Positions 51,945 through 61,034 of a stretch of 64,000 bases of DNA are shown here, in pieces. This DNA comes from Bacillus sp. PK3_68 (GTDB lineage: Bacteria > Bacillota > Bacilli > Bacillales > Domibacillaceae), in the NCBI RefSeq assembly GCF_003600835.1, contig NZ_NQYC01000001.1, positions 3,619,001 to 3,683,000 on the forward strand. Direction: 5' to 3'. The position numbers and the translations under genes are program-made. The number at the start of each line of letters is the position of its first letter. Within the stretch, counting starts at the first letter, position 1. The notes under the pieces are model-generated. The model was not told the origin of the DNA and made no database searches. It saw nothing but the letters and a program-made list of their open reading frames with translations.

Positions 51945-53345
51945 TTATCGCGCGAAAAATTGATCGATCCACTCGCTTGTCCTCCCTAATGGATACTTTT
52001 TTCTGTACGCGACCCGCAAAGCATTGTTATTGTCAATGACTCCATTGCCATAGTAGATCTTCGGACGGGTTTGTTCTGCCTGCTGTGTTGTTTTTGTCAT
52101 AATGTTCATTACTTCTGTATTTCTCAAATTGGGATCAATGGAGCGAATCAGCCCTGCTAAGGCACTTACATGTGGAGCAGCCATGGACGTACCTGACAGG
52201 CTGGCGTATTGTCCCTGAGAAAATGTACTGGCAATGTGGACACCAGGTGCTGCTATGTCAATATAATCTCCATAATTTGAAAAGGGAGCACGGTTGCCTT
52301 CCCAGTCTACAGCAGCTACACCAATCACACCGGGATAAGCAGCCGGGAAACTCGGCTGGCTGGAGTTATCATTTCCAGCTGCAGAGACAACAACGATATT
52401 TTTTTTCAAAGCATAGCGAATGGCTTCTTGCATAACAGTGGAAGGCTGGTAATTCCCAAGGCTTAAATTAATTACGTCGGCCCCATGGTCTGCTGCCCAT
52501 CGGATTCCTTGGGCAACATCAAAGGAGCCGCCCAACCCATCGGAGTTAAGCACTTTTACGGGGATAATCGGGTTATACCATGTAATCCCTGCGACCCCTT
52601 CAGCATTATTCGGGATAGAAGCGATAATTCCGGCCACATGGGTACCATGCCCATTATCATCATTTGGTGGATCATCATGAGAGAGCGCATTGTAGCCCTT
52701 CGTCAACCGGTGAGAAAGATCAGGGTGATTCAGGTCTACGCCGGTATCCACAACGGCAATTTTTATTTTTCTGGAGCCCCGAGTAACATTCCACCCAACT
52801 TCTGTCCGAATAGCGGGCAGATTCCACTGGTAGTTTTGGTAATAGGTATCGTTCACTTCATTTTGCAAGAAAATATAATGGGGCTCTGTATACGTAACAT
52901 TCGGGCTTTGCTGGAAATACTCCATCAATTCAGCCGGTGTTTTACTGCTGGATTTGAAAATATAGACGGAATCCAGCTGCTCTTTCAGCTCGCCGTCAAT
53001 ATCGCGAGTGATTTTCGCTATATCGGCTTCACTCGGAGAAGCATTAAAGTCTACAACTACCTCATTGTCATAATAGTGGCTTTTATCCTGCTTGTTATGA
53101 TGGATCAGCTTAACAGAAGGATCGTTATCCAGCCTTTTTTTAGTAATATCATTGGCGCGAATGGCATTTATTTTTAAAATGCGTGGGTTGTCCTGCTGCA
53201 AGTTCTGCACTTGCATTTGCCGGACATTTTTTTCGCTGTTAAAGCGGGCCGCCTCGTCTTCCGGCTGTCTGTTAAAGCTTAATACTGCTATCGTTGCAAG
53301 GCCCAAAACCAAGACAGATAATCCGATTATTCCTTTTCTTTGCAT
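51945..53345 (-). CDS. Exported S8 subtilisin-like serine protease
   Basis: A 466-residue subtilase with an N-terminal membrane/signal segment (about 5-24) and a propeptide of the fervidolysin type (about 88-160, VVVDFNASPSEADIAKI). The catalytic domain has D200 (AVVDTGVDLNHPDL), H233 (NGHGTHVAGII), oxyanion N325 (SAAGNDNSSQPSFPA) and S387 (LSGTSMAAPHVSALAG). No C-terminal extra domain. It lies between two sigma/regulator operons, possibly as a target or as a protease acting on their regulators; both ideas are inference. GAGGTG site. Confidence 0.93.
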   Translation of the reverse strand: MQRKGIIGLSVLVLGLATIAVLSFNRQPEDEAARFNSEKNVRQMQVQNLQQDNPRILKINAIRANDITKKRLDNDPSVKLIHHNKQDKSHYYDNEVVVDFNASPSEADIAKITRDIDGELKEQLDSVYIFKSSSKTPAELMEYFQQSPNVTYTEPHYIFLQNEVNDTYYQNYQWNLPAIRTEVGWNVTRGSRKIKIAVVDTGVDLNHPDLSHRLTKGYNALSHDDPPNDDNGHGTHVAGIIASIPNNAEGVAGITWYNPIIPVKVLNSDGLGGSFDVAQGIRWAADHGADVINLSLGNYQPSTVMQEAIRYALKKNIVVVSAAGNDNSSQPSFPAAYPGVIGVAAVDWEGNRAPFSNYGDYIDIAAPGVHIASTFSQGQYASLSGTSMAAPHVSALAGLIRSIDPNLRNTEVMNIMTKTTQQAEQTRPKIYYGNGVIDNNNALRVAYRKKYPLGRTSEWIDQFFAR

Positions 53346-53612
53346 GCTGGCACCTCAAGTTGTATTTTTCATTTTCTTTAATGGAGCATTTCTATCATTT
53401 ACTGCCTTAGAAATTCACTGCACCGTAGCGAGTGCAGAATCATTTCCTTTTTAAAGAAATTTAAACTATCGGTTATTATCCCCGGTTACGCTTAATTTAT
53501 TTGTGTATAGAATGATTCAATCCATTACAAGCAGCGAGCAGTGTTAGACACGCTCGCTGTGTGAAAAATATAGGATAAGGAAGAAATGCCAAACAATGAA
53601 CAGTTCATTTCC

Positions 53613-54740
53613 TTACTGCTTTGTTACATCTACTTCAAACGATTGATCCTTCAAAGGCTGTTGAGATTCTGTCTTATAATTAAAGATACTTGGGGTGATG
53701 CTAATTTTACGAATATTATGGTCTAATTCAATCTCTTCACTCATTTCGGATAGGGTGAGTGAGCTTTCTCCCGTTCCGCTTCCTAGAAGAAGCTTGCCTT
53801 TTTCATCTTTAAGAATAAGGTGGATAGCGTGGCTTTCACTTGTACCTTTCTTATATTCAAACGTATGATGTATTTTTACAGAGACAGGGGATACGCGGAT
53901 TTCTTTTATTTTCAACGTTCCTTCAATGCCTTTTTCATTAATATTTATTTCTTTATCTACACGATAAACGGTTGTGTCAGACTGAATATTGGCGCCGTTG
54001 ACCGTCGTTTGGAAGGCCCAGTGCCCTTTAATTTCCCCGAACGAATCAGAATATTTCCCAGACTTAGTGCCATGTTCCTTTTCATATTCCATCGTCTGAA
54101 AAGTAATCGTTACAGGATAATCTTTTTGTGAATCCATATAATCGAGAATTTGGAAGGCTTTGTCATTCACGCCGTCTCCATTTGTGTCGATATGATCTAA
54201 ATCAAAGGAGTATAAGTAGTTCCAGCTGCCGTCTTCTGTCTCTTTATTCTCCCTATGCAGAGTATAAGCGGCATTGGCGAATGCCAGCTCTCCGATTTTT
54301 ACTTGAAGTTCTCCTGGCTGAATAGGGGTCTTCCTATTCGGGTCTGTTGACTTTATATTCAGACTGAGCAGGATTTGGCCGTCATCAAGCATTAATTCAT
54401 TTAGTGTAACGTGGACATCTTGGTCTGCAGCTGTTTTCTCTATCATTTGTTTATAGCCGGTAAACTCATTTTCTGGTTTGTTAAAAAATAATTCAATCTG
54501 CTTTCCAGCTTTTGATAGAGAGGCCCATACTTGATCATTGCTCAGCATAAGAGGGCCTGCTGTTACCAATATAAAAGCAGCTGCAAGTAAAAGTTTTCGA
54601 TTTTTCTTTTTTCGAGGCTTGATTTTTGCTTGTAATGATTGCTTTAGTCTCGTTTTCTCAGCCGCATTTAATTGTACTTCTTCGTATTGCTCTGATCTGC
54701 TATCAACTTGGTTTAACAATTCATATGGATTTTTCATCAT
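53613..54740 (-). CDS. DUF4179-type anti-sigma/regulator protein
   Basis: A 375-residue protein with a cytosolic N-terminus (about 1-47, Lys-rich KIKPRKKKNRK before the membrane), one membrane helix (about 48-66) and a large extracellular part. The first outer region (SKAGKQIELFFNKPENEFTGYKQMIEKTAADQDVHVTLNELMLDDGQILLSL in parts) matches DUF4179, found in regulators paired with sigma factors. It begins nine bases after the repaired end of the sigma gene. AAGGTGG site; two adjacent ATGs. Confidence 0.8.
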   Translation of the reverse strand: MMKNPYELLNQVDSRSEQYEEVQLNAAEKTRLKQSLQAKIKPRKKKNRKLLLAAAFILVTAGPLMLSNDQVWASLSKAGKQIELFFNKPENEFTGYKQMIEKTAADQDVHVTLNELMLDDGQILLSLNIKSTDPNRKTPIQPGELQVKIGELAFANAAYTLHRENKETEDGSWNYLYSFDLDHIDTNGDGVNDKAFQILDYMDSQKDYPVTITFQTMEYEKEHGTKSGKYSDSFGEIKGHWAFQTTVNGANIQSDTTVYRVDKEININEKGIEGTLKIKEIRVSPVSVKIHHTFEYKKGTSESHAIHLILKDEKGKLLLGSGTGESSLTLSEMSEEIELDHNIRKISITPSIFNYKTESQQPLKDQSFEVDVTKQ

Positions 54741-54766
54741 GGCACCACCTTATCTCATAATTTCTT

Positions 54767-55273
54767 TCAATTTTTTCGTCCTCTTGATAGCCGGTTATAC
54801 AAATTATCTTTCGTCGTCTGAGTGTGGCTGGCGATCTTCTCCAAACGGACATCTTCTAAGTAATATTGTTTAAACAAATGCCGGTCTTTTTCATTCAAAT
54901 GGCTGAGTAACTCCTCGATTTCTTCTTGCAATTCATGCTGCAGGAGAAGGGAGTCTGCAGAGGCCGGGGGATCGACTTGTGATAAGCTAATATTTTTCCT
55001 TTCTTTCATATACTTGCGCTTATAATCAATCGCCTTATATTTAGCGATAGCCCCAATCCAGTTTTTAAACGAATTTTGTTTTTGGTCAAAGCTTTCAATG
55101 TTGTTCCAGACAGATAACAACACATCATTGATGCACTCTTCCTCATACATATTCAAACCGCTTAAGTGTTTTCGAACGATAGCGGTGATGAGACCGGCAT
55201 AATGATCGATTAACATTTCCAAACCTATGTCTTTTTTACGAGTAATTTGCTTAACGATGATCCTATCATCCAT
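54767..55273 (-). CDS. Sigma-70 family factor, C-terminus cut by a frameshift
   Basis: A 168-residue sigma factor with region 2 (LEMLIDHYAGLITAIVRKHL...ECINDVLLSVWNNIESFD) and region 4 (LLSHLNEKDRHLFKQYYLEDVRLEKIASHTQTTKDNLYNRLSRGRK). It stops at GRKN, just short of the usual end. At the six-base homopolymer at 54771-54776 one more base would give GRKKLKEIMR and a stop at 54750, nine bases before the partner gene. The truncation is thus probably an assembly error. Pairs with the DUF4179 protein downstream. Confidence 0.85.
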   Translation of the reverse strand: MDDRIIVKQITRKKDIGLEMLIDHYAGLITAIVRKHLSGLNMYEEECINDVLLSVWNNIESFDQKQNSFKNWIGAIAKYKAIDYKRKYMKERKNISLSQVDPPASADSLLLQHELQEEIEELLSHLNEKDRHLFKQYYLEDVRLEKIASHTQTTKDNLYNRLSRGRKN

Positions 55274-55377
55274 TGGTTTACCACCTTTCTAAAAACATTT
55301 TCACTGATTAATACGGAAGAAAGGGTCATTTCCTATCATTTATGAAAGAATCTTTTTAGTAACAGGCTCTGTTACAC

Positions 55378-55505
55378 TTGGTTGTTGCTTTTCTCTGCCG
55401 GTAGACGCTTTTCGTGGGCGGTCCGCGAGCCTCCTCGCCTCATATGCTCCTGCAGGTCTTATCAAGACTCGCTTTTCCAGCCGGAATACTGTCTTCCGTT
55501 CAAAT
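55378..55505. repeat. Fragment of a Bacillaceae dispersed repeat
   Basis: A GC-rich island in AT-rich intergenic DNA with the sequence CGCTTTTCGTGGGCGGTCCG, then CGAGCCTCCTCG and CTCCTGCAGG. It resembles the non-coding dispersed repeats of many Bacillaceae that read roughly cgctTTCCGcGGGCG...GAGCCTCCTCG...CTCCTGCGGG. I rely on memory for the family. The surrounding gap (55274-55768) shows no gene. Confidence 0.45.
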
Positions 55506-55768
55506 CAACTATTAAAAAAACAACATGGCTCTTTAACAAACCCTGGCAATAAAAAATGCATCATTCGTGCAGGAAGCATAAAAATTGGGCTTAATAAAAT
55601 ATAGAAACGTCAGTTCAAAGTATACAGTAAGAGGAGGGGACTTTTATCAATGATGTATAGGAAGAAGACAAGCGCTATCAATGTAAATCAGTCGCTGACA
55701 CAGGTATAATGAAAACAGCTAGCATACATAATCGTTACTTAATATAAAAGCAAAGAGGAGTGAGATGG

Positions 55769-56530
55769 GTGGATTTGCACTTACAAGGAAAGAACGTACT
55801 GATCACCGGGGGCTCGAAGGGAATTGGAAAAGCCATTGCCCAAGCTTTCATACGTGAAGGAGCGAATGTTTCGATCGCCGCCCGTGGCATAGAATCATTG
55901 AAAAAAGCACAAGAAGAGCTGGATCATCATGTCTCTATTTTTCAAGCGGATATTTTAAATCCCGAAGAACGGGAGAAGCTCATGGAATCTTTTATGGAGC
56001 AAAAGGGGAAAATTGATGTTCTGGTCAACAATGCAGGCGGCAGCAACGGGGGAAGGGCAATGGATACGGAGATGGAGCTGTTCCATGAAGCGCTGGAGCT
56101 GAATTATTTTTCAGCTGTTCATTTAAGCAAGCTAGCAGCCGATCATATGAAGAAGGAAAAGAGCGGGGCGATCATCAATATCACATCTGTATATGGAAGA
56201 GAGAGCGGCGGCAAGGTGACATATAACAATGCCAAATCAGCTTTGATCAGTTTTACAAAAGCTTTTGCAGACGAAGCCATTGCTGATGGGATTCGTGTAA
56301 ACAGCGTGGCACCGGGAAGCATACTCCATGAAACCGGCAACTGGAAGAGACGGCTTGAAGAAAATCCGGAACAAATTAAAGCGTTTGTGAAAAATGATAT
56401 TCCGGCGGGGCGTTTCGGCACTCCAGAAGAAGTGGCTAACGTCGTTGCTTTTCTGGCATCTGACAAAGCTTCATGGATCGTGGGAGCAAGCCTTAATGTA
56501 GACGGCGGCCAATCTAAAATGAATTTCTAG
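55769..56530 (+). CDS. Short-chain dehydrogenase/reductase
   Basis: A 253-residue NAD(P)-dependent oxidoreductase. It has cofactor motif LITGGSKGIGKAIAQAF (TGxxxGxG), VLVNNAGG (NNAG), catalytic Ser in IINITSVYGRESGG, Tyr-x3-Lys in TYNNAKSAL (N in place of the usual Ser before AK; the Tyr is present) and C-terminal ASWIVGASLNVDGGQ. GTG at 55769 is favoured over one three codons upstream by the GAGGAG spacing. Substrate unknown; relatives include 3-oxoacyl-ACP reductases and glucose dehydrogenases. Confidence 0.88.
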   Translation: MDLHLQGKNVLITGGSKGIGKAIAQAFIREGANVSIAARGIESLKKAQEELDHHVSIFQADILNPEEREKLMESFMEQKGKIDVLVNNAGGSNGGRAMDTEMELFHEALELNYFSAVHLSKLAADHMKKEKSGAIINITSVYGRESGGKVTYNNAKSALISFTKAFADEAIADGIRVNSVAPGSILHETGNWKRRLEENPEQIKAFVKNDIPAGRFGTPEEVANVVAFLASDKASWIVGASLNVDGGQSKMNF

Positions 56531-57003
56531 AAAGGCCGAACAGGAGAATATGAAGATGGAAGCATAGATATTACAATCATCTTGATGGTGTACAAGCTAG
56601 AGTTTTTCTATAATCGGCGCCGTCCTTATCAAAGGACGGCTTATTTCCTGTTCAACGAGTAAACAGTGAAGCCGATCAGCTTTTTGGTAAAATGGACGAT
56701 GGAAAGAAGTATTCTGTTCCTTAGACACGAAAAGAAAAAGTTAATGATAAGTATGAACGAATCGGCGACTATAACTGTAATGAGCCGTCTTTATTCAAAC
56801 ACCAGAAGCTTATGGGCTAGATGAAAACAAATGCCGTGGAGACAGAGGGCGATAAGTTAATCTCACGGAGTCAATACACTAAGCTTATTTAAAGAGGAAG
56901 GATTAGTATCAATAAATTCCACTTGCAGTCAGCATATTTAAGGAGTATATTGCTTAGTGTATTTATATCCTGCAAATATAAATAGATAGGTGGCAGAAAT
57001 AAG
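56531..57003 (+). other. Gap with terminator
   Basis: The SDR gene is followed by a terminator at 56619-56646 (GCCGTCCTT/AAGGACGGC, then TTATTT). I see no other feature in the remaining 350 bases. Confidence 0.6.
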
Positions 57004-57956
57004 ATGAATGATGTTAAACCATATAGAATATTGCTGTATTATATGTACGTTCCCATTGAGAATCCTGAAGAGTTTGCCAAGCAGCATTTGAAGTTTTGTG
57101 AGGAGCTTGGTTTAAAAGGCCGCATTCTCGTAGCGGCGGAAGGAATTAACGGAACGGTTTCCGGAACAGTTGAGCAAACAGAACAATACATGCAAACGAT
57201 GAAAAAAGACTCTCGGTTTGCAGAGATGGTATTTAAAATAGATGAAGCAGATGAACATGCTTTCAAAAAAATGCACGTTCGTCCGAGAAAAGAAGTAGTG
57301 ACACTGCAGCTTGATGATGATGTGAACCCGCAGGAGCTGACGGGAAACTATTTAAGTCCAAAAGAATTTTTTGAAGCGATGCAAGAAGAGAATACAGTCA
57401 TCATCGATGCAAGAAATGATTATGAATACGATTTAGGGCACTTCCGAGGAGCTCTTCGTCCCGATATTCAGGCATTCCGCCAGCTTCCCGATTGGGTACG
57501 CGAGCATAAAGACGAGTTGGAAGGGAAAAAGATTCTAACTTATTGTACAGGCGGCATTCGTTGTGAAAAGTTTTCCGGCTGGCTGAAGAAGGAAGGATTT
57601 GAAGATGTAAACCAACTTCACGGGGGATTGTGACATATGGAAAAGACCCCGAAGTGCAGGGAAGGCTATGGGATGGACAGTGTTATGTTTTTGATGACCG
57701 GATTGGTGTCCCTATTAACCGCGTCGAACATGTGATAGTAGGACGGGATCACTTTACCGGTGAACCGTGCGAACGTTACGTCAATTGTGCCAACCCTGAA
57801 TGTGATAAGCGGATTTTTTGTACGGAAGAAAACGAGCATAAATATTTGCGCGGATGTACGCATGAATGCAGAACACATCCGAATAACTTGTATGTAAAAG
57901 AACAAGGGTTAACTGAGGAAGAAGTAAAAAGCAGATTAGAACAAATTAACGAATAA
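57004..57956 (+). pseudogene. trhO: tRNA uridine(34) hydroxylase TrhO, frameshifted
   Basis: Rhodanese-domain enzyme (UPF0176) that makes 5-hydroxyuridine at the tRNA wobble base. The first frame has the N-terminal [39 protein letters not shown] and the rhodanese part [16 protein letters not shown] with active-site [14 protein letters not shown]. It stops at LHGGL. The second frame continues [22 protein letters not shown] with a Cys-rich end ([12 protein letters not shown]...CTHEC). One more G in the G5 run at 57622-57626 joins them as [13 protein letters not shown], giving about 318 residues. This is very probably an assembly error. Confidence 0.9.
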
Positions 57957-57961
57957 ATAGA

Positions 57962-58007
57962 GAACAACGAATGAGAGGATCTGACAGGATCCTCTCATTC
58001 GTTGTTC
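57962..58007. terminator. 20-bp perfect hairpin after trhO
   Basis: Arms 57962-57981 and 57988-58007 are fully complementary around TGACAG. There is no T tract, so it may be a terminator of unusual form or an RNA stability element. Confidence 0.6.
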
Positions 58008-58075
58008 AAGCGGATGAATAATAGAAACTTCTTATGGACATGATAATTGACATAATTATGCATAGGAGGGTTCTT

Positions 58076-58327
58076 ATGAGTACGCGTTATTGCTGTCCAA
58101 ACTGCAGGACGAACCGTTCCAGATTCAACATTGTCGAACAGGTCGCTCATGGAGTCAAACTAGATCCTCAGACAGGAGAGGTGATTGAGCGGTTCGAAGG
58201 CTCAAGTGATCCTGGTCCTTTCCATGCAACCTATAACGGTCCCGAACGCAGAATTCATTGTGCGGTCTGCAATTTAGTTGAAGATGAAATGATGTTTATT
58301 AAGTTTGGGGAAAAGCAACAGAGTTAA
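58076..58327 (+). CDS. Small zinc-ribbon-like protein
   Basis: An 83-residue protein with a CCPNC pair near the start and CAVC near residue 65, a likely four-Cys zinc site, separated by a segment with SSDPGPFHATYNGPERRIHC. Function unknown. ATG at 58076 follows AGGAGG; earlier Met codons lack a site. Single-gene unit between terminators. Confidence 0.72.
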   Translation: MSTRYCCPNCRTNRSRFNIVEQVAHGVKLDPQTGEVIERFEGSSDPGPFHATYNGPERRIHCAVCNLVEDEMMFIKFGEKQQS

Positions 58328-58340
58328 GAGGAGGACTATT

Positions 58341-58380
58341 AAAAACAGCCAGTTCATGTTTCATGAACTGGCTGTTTTTG
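58341..58380. terminator. 18-bp bidirectional terminator
   Basis: AAAAACAGCCAGTTCATG pairs perfectly with CATGAACTGGCTGTTTTT around TTT. It serves the zinc-ribbon gene and the converging siderophore operon. Confidence 0.88.
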
Positions 58381-58382
58381 CG

Positions 58383-59150
58383 TTATTTAGATGTACAATC
58401 AATCGGGCATACGCTGCAACGCTTGCCTTTCGATCCCGCTAAATAAGAAAGACAGCAGGTTTTGCGCTTCTGAATGACTGTTCCATTTTTTTCAACGCGC
58501 TGTTGTGAACTCTCGCATCTTAACAATGGATTTTGATGGTAAGAGCCGAACAGTGATCCAGCTCCTTCTTTAACAAGATAATGAAAATCATTGGCAAGAG
58601 TCTCATGTTGGCCATGATACTCTGGGGTGTTTAGCAGGCTTTCGTACATCCAGCGAATATAAGTATAGAGATTTTCCCACATAATTAACTTGGACAGACG
58701 GCTTTGCCTTTTTACATGAGTGAACAATAGATCAATATGGCCTCCGAATATTTGCTGAATGGCCTCTTCTCTCCATTTCACACGGTCGACATTGCCCGGT
58801 TCATCGGCGGCTAAATGAGAAAACCTGAAAGAAGGCAGCCATAATGGCTCTTCTTCATCCAACGTTTCAATCCATATATTACGAAAGGAAAAGTCCAGTC
58901 GCTTATTGAGAACGCTCATCGAATAGAGGGCAATTAATATAGCAAAACTGTACCTCTTGATAAAAAGAGAAGCAGCCACAGTCGTGTTAGCTGCTTTGAT
59001 TTTATCTTTGACTTGCAGTAAATAAGAGCATAGTTGTTGATCATCGAGTAGACCGTTTGCTTGAATTGTTAAGGAGGAAGAAGCAGTCCGTGTGGTTAAG
59101 CGATACTTCTCTTCTAGAACAGCCAATTCTTCATTAGTAAATGAGTTCAT
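58383..59150 (-). CDS. FhuF-like ferric-siderophore reductase
   Basis: Probably reduces Fe(III) in the imported siderophore so that iron is released in the cytosol. The 255-residue protein ends with the Cys pattern C-C-x11-C-x2-C (232, 233, 245, 248: TCCLSYLAGSKGKRCSVC), which in FhuF holds a [2Fe-2S] cluster; the middle includes the helical VAASLFIKRYSFAIL region. ATG at 59150 follows GAGGAG and overlaps the end of the ATPase gene. Last gene of the siderophore operon. Confidence 0.82.
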   Translation of the reverse strand: MNSFTNEELAVLEEKYRLTTRTASSSLTIQANGLLDDQQLCSYLLQVKDKIKAANTTVAASLFIKRYSFAILIALYSMSVLNKRLDFSFRNIWIETLDEEEPLWLPSFRFSHLAADEPGNVDRVKWREEAIQQIFGGHIDLLFTHVKRQSRLSKLIMWENLYTYIRWMYESLLNTPEYHGQHETLANDFHYLVKEGAGSLFGSYHQNPLLRCESSQQRVEKNGTVIQKRKTCCLSYLAGSKGKRCSVCPIDCTSK

Positions 59151-59961
59151 GGTCTTTCTTCTCCTCAGCCGCCACATATCTCCCTTTTCCATGAGGGATG
59201 CACATAGGAGTCCCGAAAAGGGGATCGACGGTTATCTCGCAATTCATATTAAAGACGGTTTTCACTAATTCAGGGCTCATGACATGTTCTGGCTTTCCAT
59301 GAGCATAGACTTTCTTGTCTTTTACAGCAACGAGGTGGTGGGCATAACGGCAAGCAAGATTTAAATCGTGAAGCACCATGACAATGGTACGTCCTTCTTG
59401 TTCGTTGAGCTCGAATAAGAGATCAAGAATTTCAATTTGATGAGTCATGTCCAAATACGTTGTCGGCTCATCAAGCAAGATGATGTCGGTGTCCTGCGCT
59501 AACGTCATTGCAATCCAGGCACGTTGTCTCTGGCCTCCCGACAACGAATCGACTAAACGGTCAGATAAAGCTTCCATTCCCGTTGCTTGCAGGGCATTAT
59601 GGATGACCCTCTCATCTTCTTCAGACCATTGGCGGTACCACTTTTGATAAGGATAGCGTCCTTGCTTGACGAGTTGTAAAACAGTCAGCCCTTCAGGAGC
59701 CACAGGCCCTTGAGGCAAAATGGCTAACCGCTTGGCAATTTCTTTTGTAGGAAGACTTGATACCATTTCTCCTTCGATCAAAATAGAACCGGACTGCGGT
59801 TTCAGCAAGCGAGCTAACGAGCGAAGAAGCGTAGATTTCCCACACCCATTGCTGCCGATAAAGACCGTAATTTCACCTTTAGGAATGTGTAAATCCAATT
59901 CATCAATAATGATTGTATCTCCATAAGACAATGTAAGCGACTTCGTTTCTAGTGCTGGCAT
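59134..59961 (-). CDS. Siderophore ABC transporter ATPase, FecE/FhuC type
   Basis: A 275-residue ATPase with Walker A GSNGCGKSTLLRSLARLL (about 33-50), QGPVAPEGLTVLQLVKQGRYPYQ (the iron-importer GRxPx loop), signature LSGGQRQRAWIAMTLAQD, Walker B IILLDEPTTYLDM and switch His in MVLHDLN. It follows the second permease gene by 18 bases and overlaps the FhuF-like gene by 17. Confidence 0.95.
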   Translation of the reverse strand: MPALETKSLTLSYGDTIIIDELDLHIPKGEITVFIGSNGCGKSTLLRSLARLLKPQSGSILIEGEMVSSLPTKEIAKRLAILPQGPVAPEGLTVLQLVKQGRYPYQKWYRQWSEEDERVIHNALQATGMEALSDRLVDSLSGGQRQRAWIAMTLAQDTDIILLDEPTTYLDMTHQIEILDLLFELNEQEGRTIVMVLHDLNLACRYAHHLVAVKDKKVYAHGKPEHVMSPELVKTVFNMNCEITVDPLFGTPMCIPHGKGRYVAAEEKKDHELIY

Positions 59962-59979
59962 ATACTTTCCGCTCCTTTG

Positions 59980-61034
59980 TTAAGCATTTCGCTGCCTATA
60001 TAAAAGATAAATGAAATAAGGGGCTCCAAGAGCTGCAGTAAACACGCCTGCCGGAACTTCAACAGGGAGGAAAAATGTCCGCCCGATTGAATCCGCCATT
60101 AAGACTAATATGGCTCCAATAATAGAGGATAAAGGCAGCAACGCTCCAAAAGAGGAGCCGACAAGTCTTCTGGCGATGTGGGGAGCCATCAAGCCAACAA
60201 AGCCGATACCGCCTCCAAACGCAACTGCGCTTCCGGTTAAAGCAGAACTGATCAGCAGCAAAAGAAAACGCTGCTTTTGTACATTCGTTCCTACTCCTGT
60301 GGCGATCTCTTCCCCAAGGTCTTGAATGTTAATGTTTCTAATCATTACAAGCACAATGATCAGAAGGGAAATGGTGATAGGTGCCAATATCCAAACATTT
60401 TTCCAGTTTGATCCGTAAACAGAGCCTGTAATCCAAACATTTGCCTGGCTTGCCTGGTGAATAGGCCCCAAGATCATAAATAAAGTAGTCAAAGATTTCA
60501 TCAATGCCCACATTCCCACTCCGACTAATACAAGGCGGACTGGAGATAGACCGTCCTTCCATGCTAGTAGATAAAGGAGAAAGGTCACGACGGCTGCACC
60601 GATAAAGGCGCCTAGCGGCAGCCAATGGATGCTGACTGTCAGAGCATTGCTTCTATCAGTAAAGAGGACTAAAAAAGAACAACAGCTACAGACGCTCCGC
60701 CGGTTACCCCGATAATATCAGGAGAGGCTAAAGGGTTTCTTACAACAGCTTGTAAAATAGCCCCTGCCGCCGCCAGACTCATGCCGACGAGAACAGAGAT
60801 CAGAATCCTGGGCATACGGAAGGAATTAACGATCAGCTGCTCAAAAGCATCTCCTTGTCCGAGCAGTACATTGAGAACACGCCATGGCTGGAGAAATTGC
60901 TCTCCCATTCCGGTGCTGACAAGAAATACAGCCAGCAGTAAGAAAATAAAACCAATATTGATCCAGAGTGCTTTCCAGTCAAGAAGCAATGAAATGTTTC
61001 CTTTGCCTAAGCGAAGCGGAGAATATTTCTTCAT
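59980..61034 (-). pseudogene. Siderophore ABC permease (FecCD type), second subunit, frameshifted
   Basis: The N-terminal frame (MKKYSPLRLGKG... to GVTGGASVAVVLF) and the C-terminal frame (VTFLLYLLAWKDGLSPVRLVLVGVG... to LLYRQRNA) together make a complete FecCD permease of about 351 residues. They contain the family motifs VRNPLASPDIIGVTGGA and GFVGLMAPHIARRLVG. The break is at a six-A run on the plus strand (60671-60676); one more base gives VVLFLVLFTDRSNALT and a single frame. Start overlaps the stop of the first permease (ATGA). Confidence 0.88.

Noticed and set aside
52485-53177. 230-codon open frame opposite the subtilase
   Set aside because: It lies antisense to a well-supported protease with all catalytic residues; composition is that of a shadow frame.
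57630-57956. A separate small Cys-rich gene after the rhodanese gene
   Set aside because: The frame is the C-terminal part of TrhO; its ATG has no ribosome site and one added G joins both pieces.
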